DNA of 64,000 bases from Photorhabdus noenieputensis (GTDB lineage Bacteria; Pseudomonadota; Gammaproteobacteria; Enterobacterales; Enterobacteriaceae). Shown one piece after another: positions 56,398 through 64,000 of the stretch; the first letter of the stretch is position 1; each line of letters begins with the position of its first letter. The stretch is from positions 1-64,000 of the forward strand of contig NZ_RCWC01000034.1 in NCBI RefSeq assembly GCF_018448935.1. The letters run 5' to 3'. Below the pieces are notes generated by a model. It ran no database searches. It saw nothing but the letters and a program-made list of their open reading frames with translations, and was not told the origin of the DNA. The position numbers were made by a program, and so were the translations under genes.

Positions 56398-58155
56398 ATG
56401 ACTTTTACTTTACGTCCCTATCAGCAAGAAGCCGTGGATGCCACCATTAATCACTTCCGGTACCATCATGAGCCCGCGGTCATTGTATTACCAACTGGAG
56501 CAGGTAAAAGCTTAGTTATTGCTGAACTGGCAAAATTAGCTCGTGGGAGAGTATTAGCACTAGCTCATGTAAAAGAATTAGTTGCACAGAACTACAGCAA
56601 ATATTGTGCATACGGTTTACCCGCAGACATTTTTTCCGCCGGATTGCAGCAAAAACAAAGCACAGGAAAAGTGGTATTTGGTAGTGTACAATCTGTCGCC
56701 CGAAATCTTGAACATTTTGATAATCAATTCTCTTTACTGATAATTGATGAATGCCACCGCATTAGCGATGATGAAAACAGCCAATATCAGCAAATTATTC
56801 ATCACCTTCGGCAAAATAACCCTCAATTACGTATTCTTGGCTTAACAGCAACACCTTACAGGCTGGCTATCGGCTGGATATATCAATATCACTATCACGG
56901 AATGATCCGTGGTGATGAAAACTGTTTTTTCCGCGATTGCATATATGAATTGCCCCTACGTTATATGATTAAACACGGTTTTCTGGTGCCCCCAAAACGG
57001 CTAGATATGCCGGTTATGCAATACGATTTCAGCCAAGTTCGCTCCAGTCAGCAAGGCATCTTCAATGAAACTGATTTAAATCACGAAATCAAACGACAAA
57101 AACGCATCACGCCTCATATTATCAGACAAATCATTGAATATTCCGCTGATCGCAAAGGCATTATGCTTTTTGCTGCAACTGTCGAACATGCCAAAGAGAT
57201 TTTTCAATTACTCCCTTCCGGCCAAGCCGCATTAGTCAGCGCCGATACATCAACCGCTGATCGTGATCTGTTCATCGAAGCCTTTAAAACTCAGCAATTA
57301 CGCTATATGGTTAACGTCGCCGTATTAACAACTGGATTTGATGCTCCCCATGTTGATCTGATAGCTATTCTGCGCCCTACTGAATCCGTCAGTTTATATC
57401 AGCAAATTATCGGTCGTGGTTTACGTTTATTTCCCGGCAAAAAAGATTGCCTGATTCTCGATTATGCAGGAAATCCTCACGATCTCTACACACCAGAAGT
57501 TGGCAGCAATAAACCGGATAAACAGAGCCAACCGGTTCAAGTATTCTGCCCTATCTGTAACTTCGCCAATATATTTTGGGGAAAATGCACCTCCGACGGT
57601 GAAATTATTGAACACTTCGGCCGCCGCTGTCAGGGTTGGGAAAAGGATCAATGCGGCAAACGCCGTCAATGTGAGTTCCGTTTTCGTTTTAAACTTTGCC
57701 CTCATTGCGGTGCAGAAAATGATATCGCAGCACGGCATTGCCATAGTTGCCAGGAGGTGCTGGTTGATCCTGACGATATGCTGAAAGCCGCATTGAAACT
57801 CAAAGACGCACTGGTGCTGCGTTGTGGTGGTATGCAGCTCATCCCTGAAATTGACAGTAAAGGAGAATGGCTGAAAATCATCTATTACGATGAAGATGGC
57901 GCTGATGTTTCCGAACGTTTTCGGCTTACCACCCCGGCCCAACGACGACTCTTTGAGTACCAATTTCTTCGTCAACATCAGCGTGCTCCGGCGATACCTT
58001 TTAACTGGAAAACAGCCTCAGATATCGTTCACCAGCAACCTTTATTACGTCATCCAGATTTTGTGGTCGCCCGTAAAAAAGGCCGATTCTGGCAGATTCG
58101 TGAAAAAATCTTTGATTACCAAGGACGTTTCCGACGAGCAGACGAATTGTACTAA
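56398..58155 (+). CDS. radD: DEAD/H-box superfamily 2 helicase-like repair protein RadD (YejH)
   Basis: RadD is an ATPase that helps repair double-strand breaks and crosslinks, acting with SSB and RecA. The 585-aa product starts [20 protein letters not shown]. It has the Walker A motif LPTGAGKS, the DECH box [17 protein letters not shown], and the motif VI region [14 protein letters not shown]. Two Cys clusters follow in the C-terminal third ([31 protein letters not shown]), likely zinc ribbons. The ATG at 56398 has GGA six bases upstream and matches the E. coli start. Confidence 0.95.
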   Translation: MTFTLRPYQQEAVDATINHFRYHHEPAVIVLPTGAGKSLVIAELAKLARGRVLALAHVKELVAQNYSKYCAYGLPADIFSAGLQQKQSTGKVVFGSVQSVARNLEHFDNQFSLLIIDECHRISDDENSQYQQIIHHLRQNNPQLRILGLTATPYRLAIGWIYQYHYHGMIRGDENCFFRDCIYELPLRYMIKHGFLVPPKRLDMPVMQYDFSQVRSSQQGIFNETDLNHEIKRQKRITPHIIRQIIEYSADRKGIMLFAATVEHAKEIFQLLPSGQAALVSADTSTADRDLFIEAFKTQQLRYMVNVAVLTTGFDAPHVDLIAILRPTESVSLYQQIIGRGLRLFPGKKDCLILDYAGNPHDLYTPEVGSNKPDKQSQPVQVFCPICNFANIFWGKCTSDGEIIEHFGRRCQGWEKDQCGKRRQCEFRFRFKLCPHCGAENDIAARHCHSCQEVLVDPDDMLKAALKLKDALVLRCGGMQLIPEIDSKGEWLKIIYYDEDGADVSERFRLTTPAQRRLFEYQFLRQHQRAPAIPFNWKTASDIVHQQPLLRHPDFVVARKKGRFWQIREKIFDYQGRFRRADELY

Positions 58156-58244
58156 TAGATTCAGATTGGCCTATTCCATTTGCTGTAACCGCCATTTTTC
58201 GCTAGAATGCCGCCCGCTTAACCTACGTTAAGCCAAATCTCGAA

Positions 58245-58282
58245 CCTGCTGCTGGGTCGCCTGTAGCAGGATTTATTTTCTT
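58245..58282 (+). promoter_or_regulatory. Leader hairpin before rplY
   Basis: CCTGCT at 58245-58250 pairs with AGCAGG at 58265-58270 and is followed by ATTTATTTTCTT. It resembles a weak terminator or attenuator in the rplY leader, 30 bases before the start codon. A role in L25 autocontrol is a guess. Confidence 0.35.
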
Positions 58283-58299
58283 CTTAAAGAGAAAAAACA

Positions 58300-58584
58300 A
58301 TGTTTACTATTAACGCAGAAGTACGTAAAGAGCAGGGTAAGGGTGCGAGCCGCCGCCTGCGTAGAGCTAACAAGTTTCCAGCTATCGTATACGGTGGCAA
58401 CCAAGAGCCAGTTTCTATTGAACTGGATCACGATCAGGTTATCAATATGGAACACAAAGCTGAATTTTATAGCGAAGTTCTGACCCTGGTTATCGACGGT
58501 AAAGAAACTAAAGTTAAAGTGCAGGCTGTACAGCGCCATCCGTTTAAACCAAAACTGGCGCACATTGACTTCCTGCGTGCTTAA
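58300..58584 (+). CDS. rplY: 50S ribosomal protein L25
   Basis: L25 binds 5S rRNA. The 94-aa product begins [20 protein letters not shown]. It also contains [20 protein letters not shown] and ends with [18 protein letters not shown], the short (non-Ctc) form of the Enterobacterales, without the C-terminal TL5 extension. AAAGAGAAAA is upstream of the ATG. A bidirectional terminator separates it from convergent yejK. Confidence 0.97.
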   Translation: MFTINAEVRKEQGKGASRRLRRANKFPAIVYGGNQEPVSIELDHDQVINMEHKAEFYSEVLTLVIDGKETKVKVQAVQRHPFKPKLAHIDFLRA

Positions 58585-58617
58585 TTAGCCACAGCCGAGC
58601 TTTTCGGGACGCCGAGT

Positions 58618-58650
58618 AAATAACGCCGCATTTGCGGCGTTATTTATTTT
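58618..58650. terminator. Bidirectional terminator between rplY and yejK
   Basis: AAATAACGCCGC and GCGGCGTTATTT form a perfect 12-base stem around ATTT, with ATTTTT after it on the plus strand. Confidence 0.9.
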
Positions 58651-58656
58651 TGGGCC

Positions 58657-59661
58657 TCAATGACCGCTGCTACGGCGCTGTAACTGGTCACGTAAATTTG
58701 GTGGTGTACCTTTAATGGTTAAAGTATCCGTTGCTGGATCCCAGAAAATTCTCTCACCAAACAACATCGCATCAAAATTGATTGTTAATCCGCCACCACT
58801 GCCAGCAAATTTAGTTAGCTGACGCAGCGTACTGCGATCTGCCGGAAAACTCTCTTCCAGTTCATATCCCTGCTCTTGAGAAAACTGCTGAAAATTCTGT
58901 TCTCCAAACGAGGGTAATGCCTGAGACAACTCCTTAACTTCGATTTCCTCTCCCGCTTGCAATTGTTCATTACAATAGCTGTATACTTGCTGACGATAGG
59001 CTTGACGCTCATTCTTATCAAGCTGACCAGATTCACAATAATCATCAATTGCTTGTAACAGGCCCTTATTCTGAACCTTAGCATTCATACCTTCGCTGGC
59101 AGCAAGAAAATCCATAAAAAAATCTGAAACTTTGCGCCCTACTCGCCCTTTCAAGAATGTTAAATAACGGCTTGATTCAGGATTAGTTTCCCACTCCGTC
59201 AAATCTATACGAGCAACAATATCTGCGTGAGGAATATCCAGATAATGCGTAGTATTTAAATCTAGATTATCGTTAACCGACATACTGTTACAGCTATTAA
59301 GCACAGCAATCAATAAATACTCTACCGCCAGATAGCGATACTGACAAAACAGGACCGTTCCTCCCTCGGCAAACGGATATTTCGCCAGTTCATCCCTCAG
59401 ACGCGCTGTTGCTGCACGACTGAACCCAAGAAAATCTTCATCACCTTTACGCTGATGTCTGAGCGCCTCTGCCAATTCACTTTCTTCATTAAATAAGCCG
59501 TAAGCTTTACTTTTTGCGCTGTATACCCGATGTAATTCAGCCATCATATCTTCCACCACTTGATCGGTGGCGAGTAAAGAATCACGCAACACAACATCTA
59601 ATGTCTGTTCATCACGCTTGATTAATTGATGCAAGGCAATCTGATCTATTTGCAGACTCAT
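58657..59661 (-). CDS. yejK: Nucleoid-associated protein NdpA (YejK)
   Basis: YejK is found on the nucleoid; its molecular role is not well defined, though effects on topoisomerases have been reported for E. coli. The 334-aa product starts [19 protein letters not shown]. It shares [52 protein letters not shown] and [20 protein letters not shown] with E. coli. The ATG at 59661 is preferred to the upstream frame from 59709. It is divergent from yejL-yejM. Confidence 0.94.
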   Translation of the reverse strand: MSLQIDQIALHQLIKRDEQTLDVVLRDSLLATDQVVEDMMAELHRVYSAKSKAYGLFNEESELAEALRHQRKGDEDFLGFSRAATARLRDELAKYPFAEGGTVLFCQYRYLAVEYLLIAVLNSCNSMSVNDNLDLNTTHYLDIPHADIVARIDLTEWETNPESSRYLTFLKGRVGRKVSDFFMDFLAASEGMNAKVQNKGLLQAIDDYCESGQLDKNERQAYRQQVYSYCNEQLQAGEEIEVKELSQALPSFGEQNFQQFSQEQGYELEESFPADRSTLRQLTKFAGSGGGLTINFDAMLFGERIFWDPATDTLTIKGTPPNLRDQLQRRSSGH

Positions 59662-59933
59662 TCTTTCTACTCCTTTCGCGGCTGACTTCATGCGTTTTGA
59701 AACACGCATTCAAACACCGATAACAAACGACTGCAATAAAAAACCCCGAAAGAAAATAGCGTTTCTCCATCTGCCATCAACTATAATTTACTGGCAGATA
59801 TCAAAAAATTGCTAAAAATAGGTTATTACTGCAACATAATCTTAACCGTAAATTAATTTGCCACAAAAGAGCGGAAAATCACGCATCTATACGGTAAGAT
59901 AATACGCTTTGTTAGTTCAGGAAGTTTAAATCT

Positions 59934-60161
59934 ATGCCACAGTCATCTCGTTACAGTGACGAACACGTTGAACGCTTATTAACAGAACTAGTCAGTGTTC
60001 TGGAAAGGAACCGTACGCCGACAGACCTTTCTTTAATGGTACTGGGCAATATGGTAACAAATTTAATCAATACGAGTATATCTCCTGCACAGCGCAGACA
60101 TATTGCTGACTCGTTTGCACACGCGCTTAAATCTTCGGTAAACGAAGATAAAGCCCATTAA
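59934..60161 (+). CDS. yejL: YejL family protein (DUF1414)
   Basis: The 75-aa product begins [20 protein letters not shown] and contains [20 protein letters not shown] and [20 protein letters not shown], the whole DUF1414 helical domain, as in E. coli YejL. No function is established. It is always just before yejM; here the gap is 31 bases, so the two are probably co-transcribed. Confidence 0.94.
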   Translation: MPQSSRYSDEHVERLLTELVSVLERNRTPTDLSLMVLGNMVTNLINTSISPAQRRHIADSFAHALKSSVNEDKAH

Positions 60162-60192
60162 TTTTTAACTAAGACTACAATGTAAACAAAAT

Positions 60193-61932
60193 ATGGTAAC
60201 TAGCCGTCAGCGTTATCGTGAAAAAGTTTCCCAAATGATTAGCTGGGGGCATTGGTTTGCCCTATTTAATATTCTGTTCAGTCTTGGATTAGGTAGCCGT
60301 TACCTGTTTGTTTCTGACTGGCCGAGCTCACTGTTCGGCCGAGTCTATGCTCTGGCTAGTTGGCTTGGGCACTTTAGTTTTATTGTTTTTGCCGTTTATT
60401 TGCTGATCCTGTTTCCACTGACATTTATTGTCATGTCACAGCGTCTGCTAAGGTTTCTTTCAGCTATTTTCGCCACAGCCGGGCTGACGCTGTTAATATT
60501 CGATATTGCCATATACAACCGTTTCCACCTTCACCTTACACCTTTAGTGTGGGATTTAGTGATCAATCCTGATCAAGGGGAACTCGCACGAGAATGGCAG
60601 CTAATGTTCATCTGTATTCCAGTCATTTTTCTGATACAGATGTTATTTGGTACCTGGAGTTGGCAGAAACTACGCAGCCTGAATCGGCAACGGCTTGGTA
60701 AACCATTAGCTGCTGTCTTTATTTCGGCTTTTTTAGCTTCTCATTTGATGTATATCTGGGCTGATGCGAATTTTTATCGCCCGATTACCATGCAACGTTC
60801 TAACCTGCCGCTCTCCTATCCAATGACAGCGCGTAAATTTCTTGAAAAACATGGGCTGCTCGATCAACAGGAATATCAGCGCCGCCTGATACAACAGGGT
60901 GATCCTGCTGCGCTGACAGTGGAATATCCACTTAATGATCTGACTTATCAGGATAAAGGAAGCGGATACAACCTGTTAATACTGGTAGTTGATAAACTGG
61001 ATAATAGAGATATTACAGAGAATATGCCTGTGCTTTCTCATTTCAGAGAAACCAACATTCGGTTCAATCAACATTTCAGTACTGGGATTCAAAATGATAC
61101 CGCTCTATTCGGGTTGTTTTATGGTATTTCTTCTGGTTATCTGGATGGAATACTGTCTGGACGTAAATCATCAGCCCTAATTGATGCGCTAACGCATCAG
61201 GGATATCAATTCGGCCTATTCTCTTCTGTAGGGTTTGGTACTCCGCTTTATCGTCATGCATTACTTTCCGACTATTCATTGCCCACCGAGATCAACCAAA
61301 GTAACCAACTTACGATCGAACAATGGCAGCAATGGCTAAATTTACCCAATACTAACGCTCCGTGGTTCTCCTTCTTGAGGCTAAGTGGCTTGGATAAAAT
61401 AGATTCAGTAGGTAATGCTGCTGCTCTTGATGGTCAGATTAATACTGTGCTAGAGATACTAAAAAACAAAAACGCACTGAACAATACTGTCATTGTTATT
61501 ACTGCTGAACACAGTGAAATCGCCGCTACACATCCACCTAGATGGATAAACAATGGCAGATTTAATCGTGCTCAAATGCATGTTCCATTGCTGATTCATT
61601 GGCCAGGAACACCATCACAGACAATTAATAAACTGACCAGTCATCAGGATGTCATGACAACATTAATGCTACGTTTATTGCATGTCAGCAATACTCCTGC
61701 TGATTATTCTCAAGGCCAAGATCTATTTGCAGCACAGCGTGATAATCCGTGGGTGATTACTGGTGATGATGGCTCCTTAATCATTACAACCAGCGAAAAT
61801 ACCCTATTCCTGGATAAAAATGGTGACTATCACTTATATGATCTGGAAGGCAACGAAATCAAAGATGCTAAACCCAATCTAGCGCAACTATTACAGATAT
61901 TAACCGAGGTTAAACATTTTATAGCTAATTAA
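60193..61932 (+). CDS. yejM: YejM/PbgA, inner-membrane regulator of LPS synthesis
   Basis: YejM senses periplasmic LPS and, through LapB-FtsH, sets LpxC stability; it has also been described as a cardiolipin transporter. The 579-aa product has five N-terminal helices (about residues 15-190) with arginine-rich junctions. A periplasmic sulfatase/alkaline-phosphatase-like domain follows (about 240-579) with LLILVVDKLDNRD, STGIQNDTALFGLFYGISSG and VIVITAEHSEIAATHP. The threonine/serine used by true phosphatases is not obvious, as is known for this family. It is the last protein gene before tRNA-Pro. Confidence 0.95.
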   Translation: MVTSRQRYREKVSQMISWGHWFALFNILFSLGLGSRYLFVSDWPSSLFGRVYALASWLGHFSFIVFAVYLLILFPLTFIVMSQRLLRFLSAIFATAGLTLLIFDIAIYNRFHLHLTPLVWDLVINPDQGELAREWQLMFICIPVIFLIQMLFGTWSWQKLRSLNRQRLGKPLAAVFISAFLASHLMYIWADANFYRPITMQRSNLPLSYPMTARKFLEKHGLLDQQEYQRRLIQQGDPAALTVEYPLNDLTYQDKGSGYNLLILVVDKLDNRDITENMPVLSHFRETNIRFNQHFSTGIQNDTALFGLFYGISSGYLDGILSGRKSSALIDALTHQGYQFGLFSSVGFGTPLYRHALLSDYSLPTEINQSNQLTIEQWQQWLNLPNTNAPWFSFLRLSGLDKIDSVGNAAALDGQINTVLEILKNKNALNNTVIVITAEHSEIAATHPPRWINNGRFNRAQMHVPLLIHWPGTPSQTINKLTSHQDVMTTLMLRLLHVSNTPADYSQGQDLFAAQRDNPWVITGDDGSLIITTSENTLFLDKNGDYHLYDLEGNEIKDAKPNLAQLLQILTEVKHFIAN

Positions 61933-61967
61933 ATGCTTAAAAATCAATCGGTCACAAAATTCAGCAC

Positions 61968-61998
61968 TTGCTTTTAGATAAAAAATCAGTACTATACT
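61968..61998 (+). promoter_or_regulatory. Probable promoter of tRNA-Pro(GGG)
   Basis: TTGCTT at 61968-61973 could be the -35 element. The overlapping TACTAT (61990-61995) or TATACT (61993-61998) could be the -10 element, at spacings of 16 or 19. The tRNA begins ten bases after the second. Confidence 0.5.
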
Positions 61999-62007
61999 AG
62001 GAATTAT

Positions 62008-62084
62008 CGGCATGTAGCGCAGCTTGGTAGCGCACCGTCATGGGGTGTCGGGGGTCGGAGGTTCAAATCCTCTCATGCCGACCA
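62008..62084 (+). tRNA. proL: tRNA-Pro, anticodon GGG
   Basis: The 77-nt sequence folds as a full cloverleaf. The acceptor stem is CGGCATG with CATGCCG, the D-arm contains AGCGCAGCTTGGTAGCGC, and the anticodon loop is CATGGGGTG with anticodon GGG. The T-loop is GGTTCAAATCC, followed by discriminator A and an encoded CCA. It differs from E. coli proL at only a few bases. It follows yejM as in E. coli, and a prophage-type fibre gene begins beyond it, so its 3' half may be an integration site. Confidence 0.97.
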
Positions 62085-62098
62085 AATTTCCCCAGAAA

Positions 62099-62126
62099 AA
62101 CCAACCTGTTAGGGTTGGTTTTTTTA
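62099..62126 (+). terminator. Intrinsic terminator after tRNA-Pro
   Basis: AACCAACC pairs with GGTTGGTT around TGTTAG and is followed by a run of Ts, 15 bases past the tRNA. Confidence 0.9.
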
Positions 62127-62248
62127 TGCGTGGGATTTGGCTGGGGAAAAACTGGGGCAAAACCCCGACTTCAAACTTGGCATTCATAACCACTTACAAG
62201 CCAGTTCCTCTCACTCCGAAATATAAAATTACCTAATTATTACTGCTC

Positions 62249-63838
62249 TTATCTCGGCGCTTCCGGCCATTCCACATCAGACGCTTGCAGAATATCTACA
62301 CGAGTAAGCAATACCCGGTATTTTTTCCATTCGAGTAACGCTGATTTTTCTGCTTCTGTTGCCATACCTATATCAACAGCATCTTGCAGCAACGAGTGTG
62401 CTTCATTTGCCTGTCGTAACAGTTCTGCTTGCTTCCTTTTTGCTCCTGCAATCTGATGGGATTTGAGAAGATCTTTATCAACTACCCACTCTTTACCATC
62501 CCATCTATCGTAATCGGTATCAGGTTTCTTGAATGTCAGAATTTCTGGCAGCTCACCCAATTCGGTAACTTCTTGCTGTGCACGGGTTTGTTTGTTGTAA
62601 ACAATTTTTCCGCGATAATCAGGTACTATTTCCCAACGCTTACCGTCTTCACTGCGACAAATAGCCATATCATCAGAATCAGGAAGCTCTGGCGCATCAG
62701 GATAAGCACCCGCTGACAAACTGACACCCAACATGACATATTCAATATCAGAGTGTGTGAATTCTCGTGTAATTTGATTAGTGTAATGAACTTTTATCCA
62801 GCCTGCTTGAATTGCTAATCCATCTTTACCCAATACGGCTGTTTCATGCTCTAAAGCGTATTTTTGTTCAGTCATTATGTTGCATACTGCTCTCACTATG
62901 TAATTAAATGTATCAAATTTACCACGCAAATCAGGTACTTTACCGTCAGGATAGGCTGCCGCCAATTGCGGGTATTGAGATTTATCAAATGTCTGGCCGT
63001 TGCAATAAAGATACCCTTTTGGAGTGTACCTTGACGAATGCAGGATGGGGGCACCGACCGGAATATTTACAGCACTAACATCGTCAATCATTGCTAATGT
63101 TCCGGATTTCTTTTGTAAACTTGCGTAACAGATGGTATTGCCACTTTTATCTCTGTAATAGATAGTTAATGGATCTTGCCCGTCAGGGTTCGTTGCCATT
63201 TGGACATAATATCCATCTTTCTTCTTTAGTCGAATACCTGCATACTCGTGGTTTGCATCTACATCTAAGCTACTGCATGTGAATTGTTCTTGAGATTTTT
63301 TTAACGCATAGTTCCCTCTCACCCAGTCGTTCTGAGCTGAATTCTTAGCTAAATTCACCGTTTCCGATAAACCCAAATTTTTCACAAACTCATTTTTATC
63401 AGGAATATCTGCACCATTTTGGTTTTTGGACAACCTACTGTTAGCATTATTATTTACATCGGAAACAAGCTTCTGAGTTGCTGCCAGTGTATTACTATTA
63501 CCAACCATCTCTGTAAGCTGAGTTATGCCTTTCTGTGTTAATGAAGCATTTGGTACTTTGGTTGCAATTTTTTGCTCTAACGCCTCATTTAATTGGGCAG
63601 CGAGTTTAATTATATCCCCATCGTCCAAAACATCATTACCGGAATAGGTTGCAATAAAATTAGACACAACAGATGCTATTGTTGACGACTGACGCAATAC
63701 CTTATTGAGCAAATGAACAGTAATATTATCTGGTGGAAATCCAGTTTTTAAACTCTGACTTTCTTCATATCTTTCTTGACTCACTACATTTGCATTATTA
63801 TTAATAGAAAAAGCTTTAAAATCATTTTTGTGATTCAT
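62249..63838 (-). CDS. Phage tail fibre fused in frame to a tail fibre assembly (Tfa) protein
   Basis: The 529-aa product joins two normally separate genes. Residues 1-321 are a tail fibre. They comprise the baseplate-end start NDFKAFSINNNANVVSQERY, the repeat SLTQKGITQLTEMVGNSNTL, a middle domain, then the collar segment VGAPILHSSRYTPKGYLYCN with DLRGKF. The usual fibre end FNYIVRAV follows directly. From residue 322 a Tfa chaperone begins with its own Met (MTEQKYALEHETAVLGKDGL, first base 62875) and ends with YDRWDGKEWV, then AEKSALLEWKKYRVLLTRVD and ASDVEWPEAPR. Only CNI lies between the parts, where a stop codon is expected. The collar lacks the region usually found between DLRGxF and FNYIVRA, so the tip is internally deleted. 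It probably belongs to a prophage or R-type tail particle extending past the right edge; it may be non-functional. Confidence 0.8.
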   Translation of the reverse strand: MNHKNDFKAFSINNNANVVSQERYEESQSLKTGFPPDNITVHLLNKVLRQSSTIASVVSNFIATYSGNDVLDDGDIIKLAAQLNEALEQKIATKVPNASLTQKGITQLTEMVGNSNTLAATQKLVSDVNNNANSRLSKNQNGADIPDKNEFVKNLGLSETVNLAKNSAQNDWVRGNYALKKSQEQFTCSSLDVDANHEYAGIRLKKKDGYYVQMATNPDGQDPLTIYYRDKSGNTICYASLQKKSGTLAMIDDVSAVNIPVGAPILHSSRYTPKGYLYCNGQTFDKSQYPQLAAAYPDGKVPDLRGKFDTFNYIVRAVCNIMTEQKYALEHETAVLGKDGLAIQAGWIKVHYTNQITREFTHSDIEYVMLGVSLSAGAYPDAPELPDSDDMAICRSEDGKRWEIVPDYRGKIVYNKQTRAQQEVTELGELPEILTFKKPDTDYDRWDGKEWVVDKDLLKSHQIAGAKRKQAELLRQANEAHSLLQDAVDIGMATEAEKSALLEWKKYRVLLTRVDILQASDVEWPEAPR

Positions 63839-64000
63839 ATACCTTCCTTAAATCAGATAATAATATTTCATAATCAATATATTTAAATCATTTTAAAAAT
63901 AATCCCCTTGTAACTCATGCCAATCAAAGTCTAACTCAGAAAAATAATTATGCGTCGTTATTATTTCTTATAAGGTTAACTATTTTTGTATAATTAACAG

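Noticed and set aside
57427..57978. 183-codon minus-strand frame inside radD
   Set aside because: The radD frame carries the Walker and zinc-ribbon motifs; the antisense frame has none.

Overview
The window reads as a chromosomal segment of an AT-rich enterobacterium of the Morganellaceae, most likely Photorhabdus (or close to Xenorhabdus). Housekeeping proteins match E. coli almost residue for residue in the motifs I can recall. The intergenic DNA is very AT-rich and carries ERIC-type repeats, and the accessory genes (ShlB-type transporter, Yiu-type iron uptake, orphan Hcp module, phage tail fibre) fit an insect-associated pathogen. The genus call is inference.

Layout. 1-1477: 5' part of a two-partner-secretion outer-membrane transporter, GC-rich compared with its surroundings, with a perfect-arm CRP site upstream. 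1981-2281: decayed IS30-family transposase. 2551-4227: AT-rich subtilisin-like protease without a signal peptide. 4314-8508: ndh, nagZ, thiK, lpoB. 8814-19990: hinT and tatD, then the long leftward cluster holB-tmk-mltG-pabC-fabF-acpP-fabG-fabD-fabH-plsX-rpmF-yceD, which joins fatty-acid and phospholipid synthesis to a ribosomal protein, nucleotide and replication functions. 20133-25298: maf, rluC and rne with a long rne leader.

25608-35030: an NAD(P)-binding protein, tmaR, an AT-rich accessory stretch, sbcB, dld and plaP. The accessory stretch holds an octamer repeat array and an orphan T6SS module: Hcp, putative effector, immunity-like gene, effector-tail remnant, second immunity-like gene. 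35434-41355: a TonB-dependent receptor and an ABC importer (yiuR and yiuCBA order) with a Fur box and a decayed tandem duplication between receptor and ATPase. 41683-46409: lysP, yeiE, yeiH, nfo. 46429-50072: an orphan fruK with a Cra box, a Nudix hydrolase, mtr and efpL. 50302-62084: a small secreted protein, lpxT, mepS, yejG, bcr, rsuA, radD, rplY, yejK, yejL, yejM and tRNA-Pro(GGG). 62249-63838: a prophage or tail-like-particle fibre gene fused in frame to its chaperone.

The backbone follows E. coli gene order in several blocks but lacks genes that sit inside those blocks in E. coli (ptsG/fhuE, ycfL, ycfP, yejABEF, fruB/fruA). The most interesting accessory item is the Hcp-effector-immunity module at 27948-29686. 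The repeated tail-plus-immunity unit there shows that effector/immunity exchange or duplication has happened at this locus.
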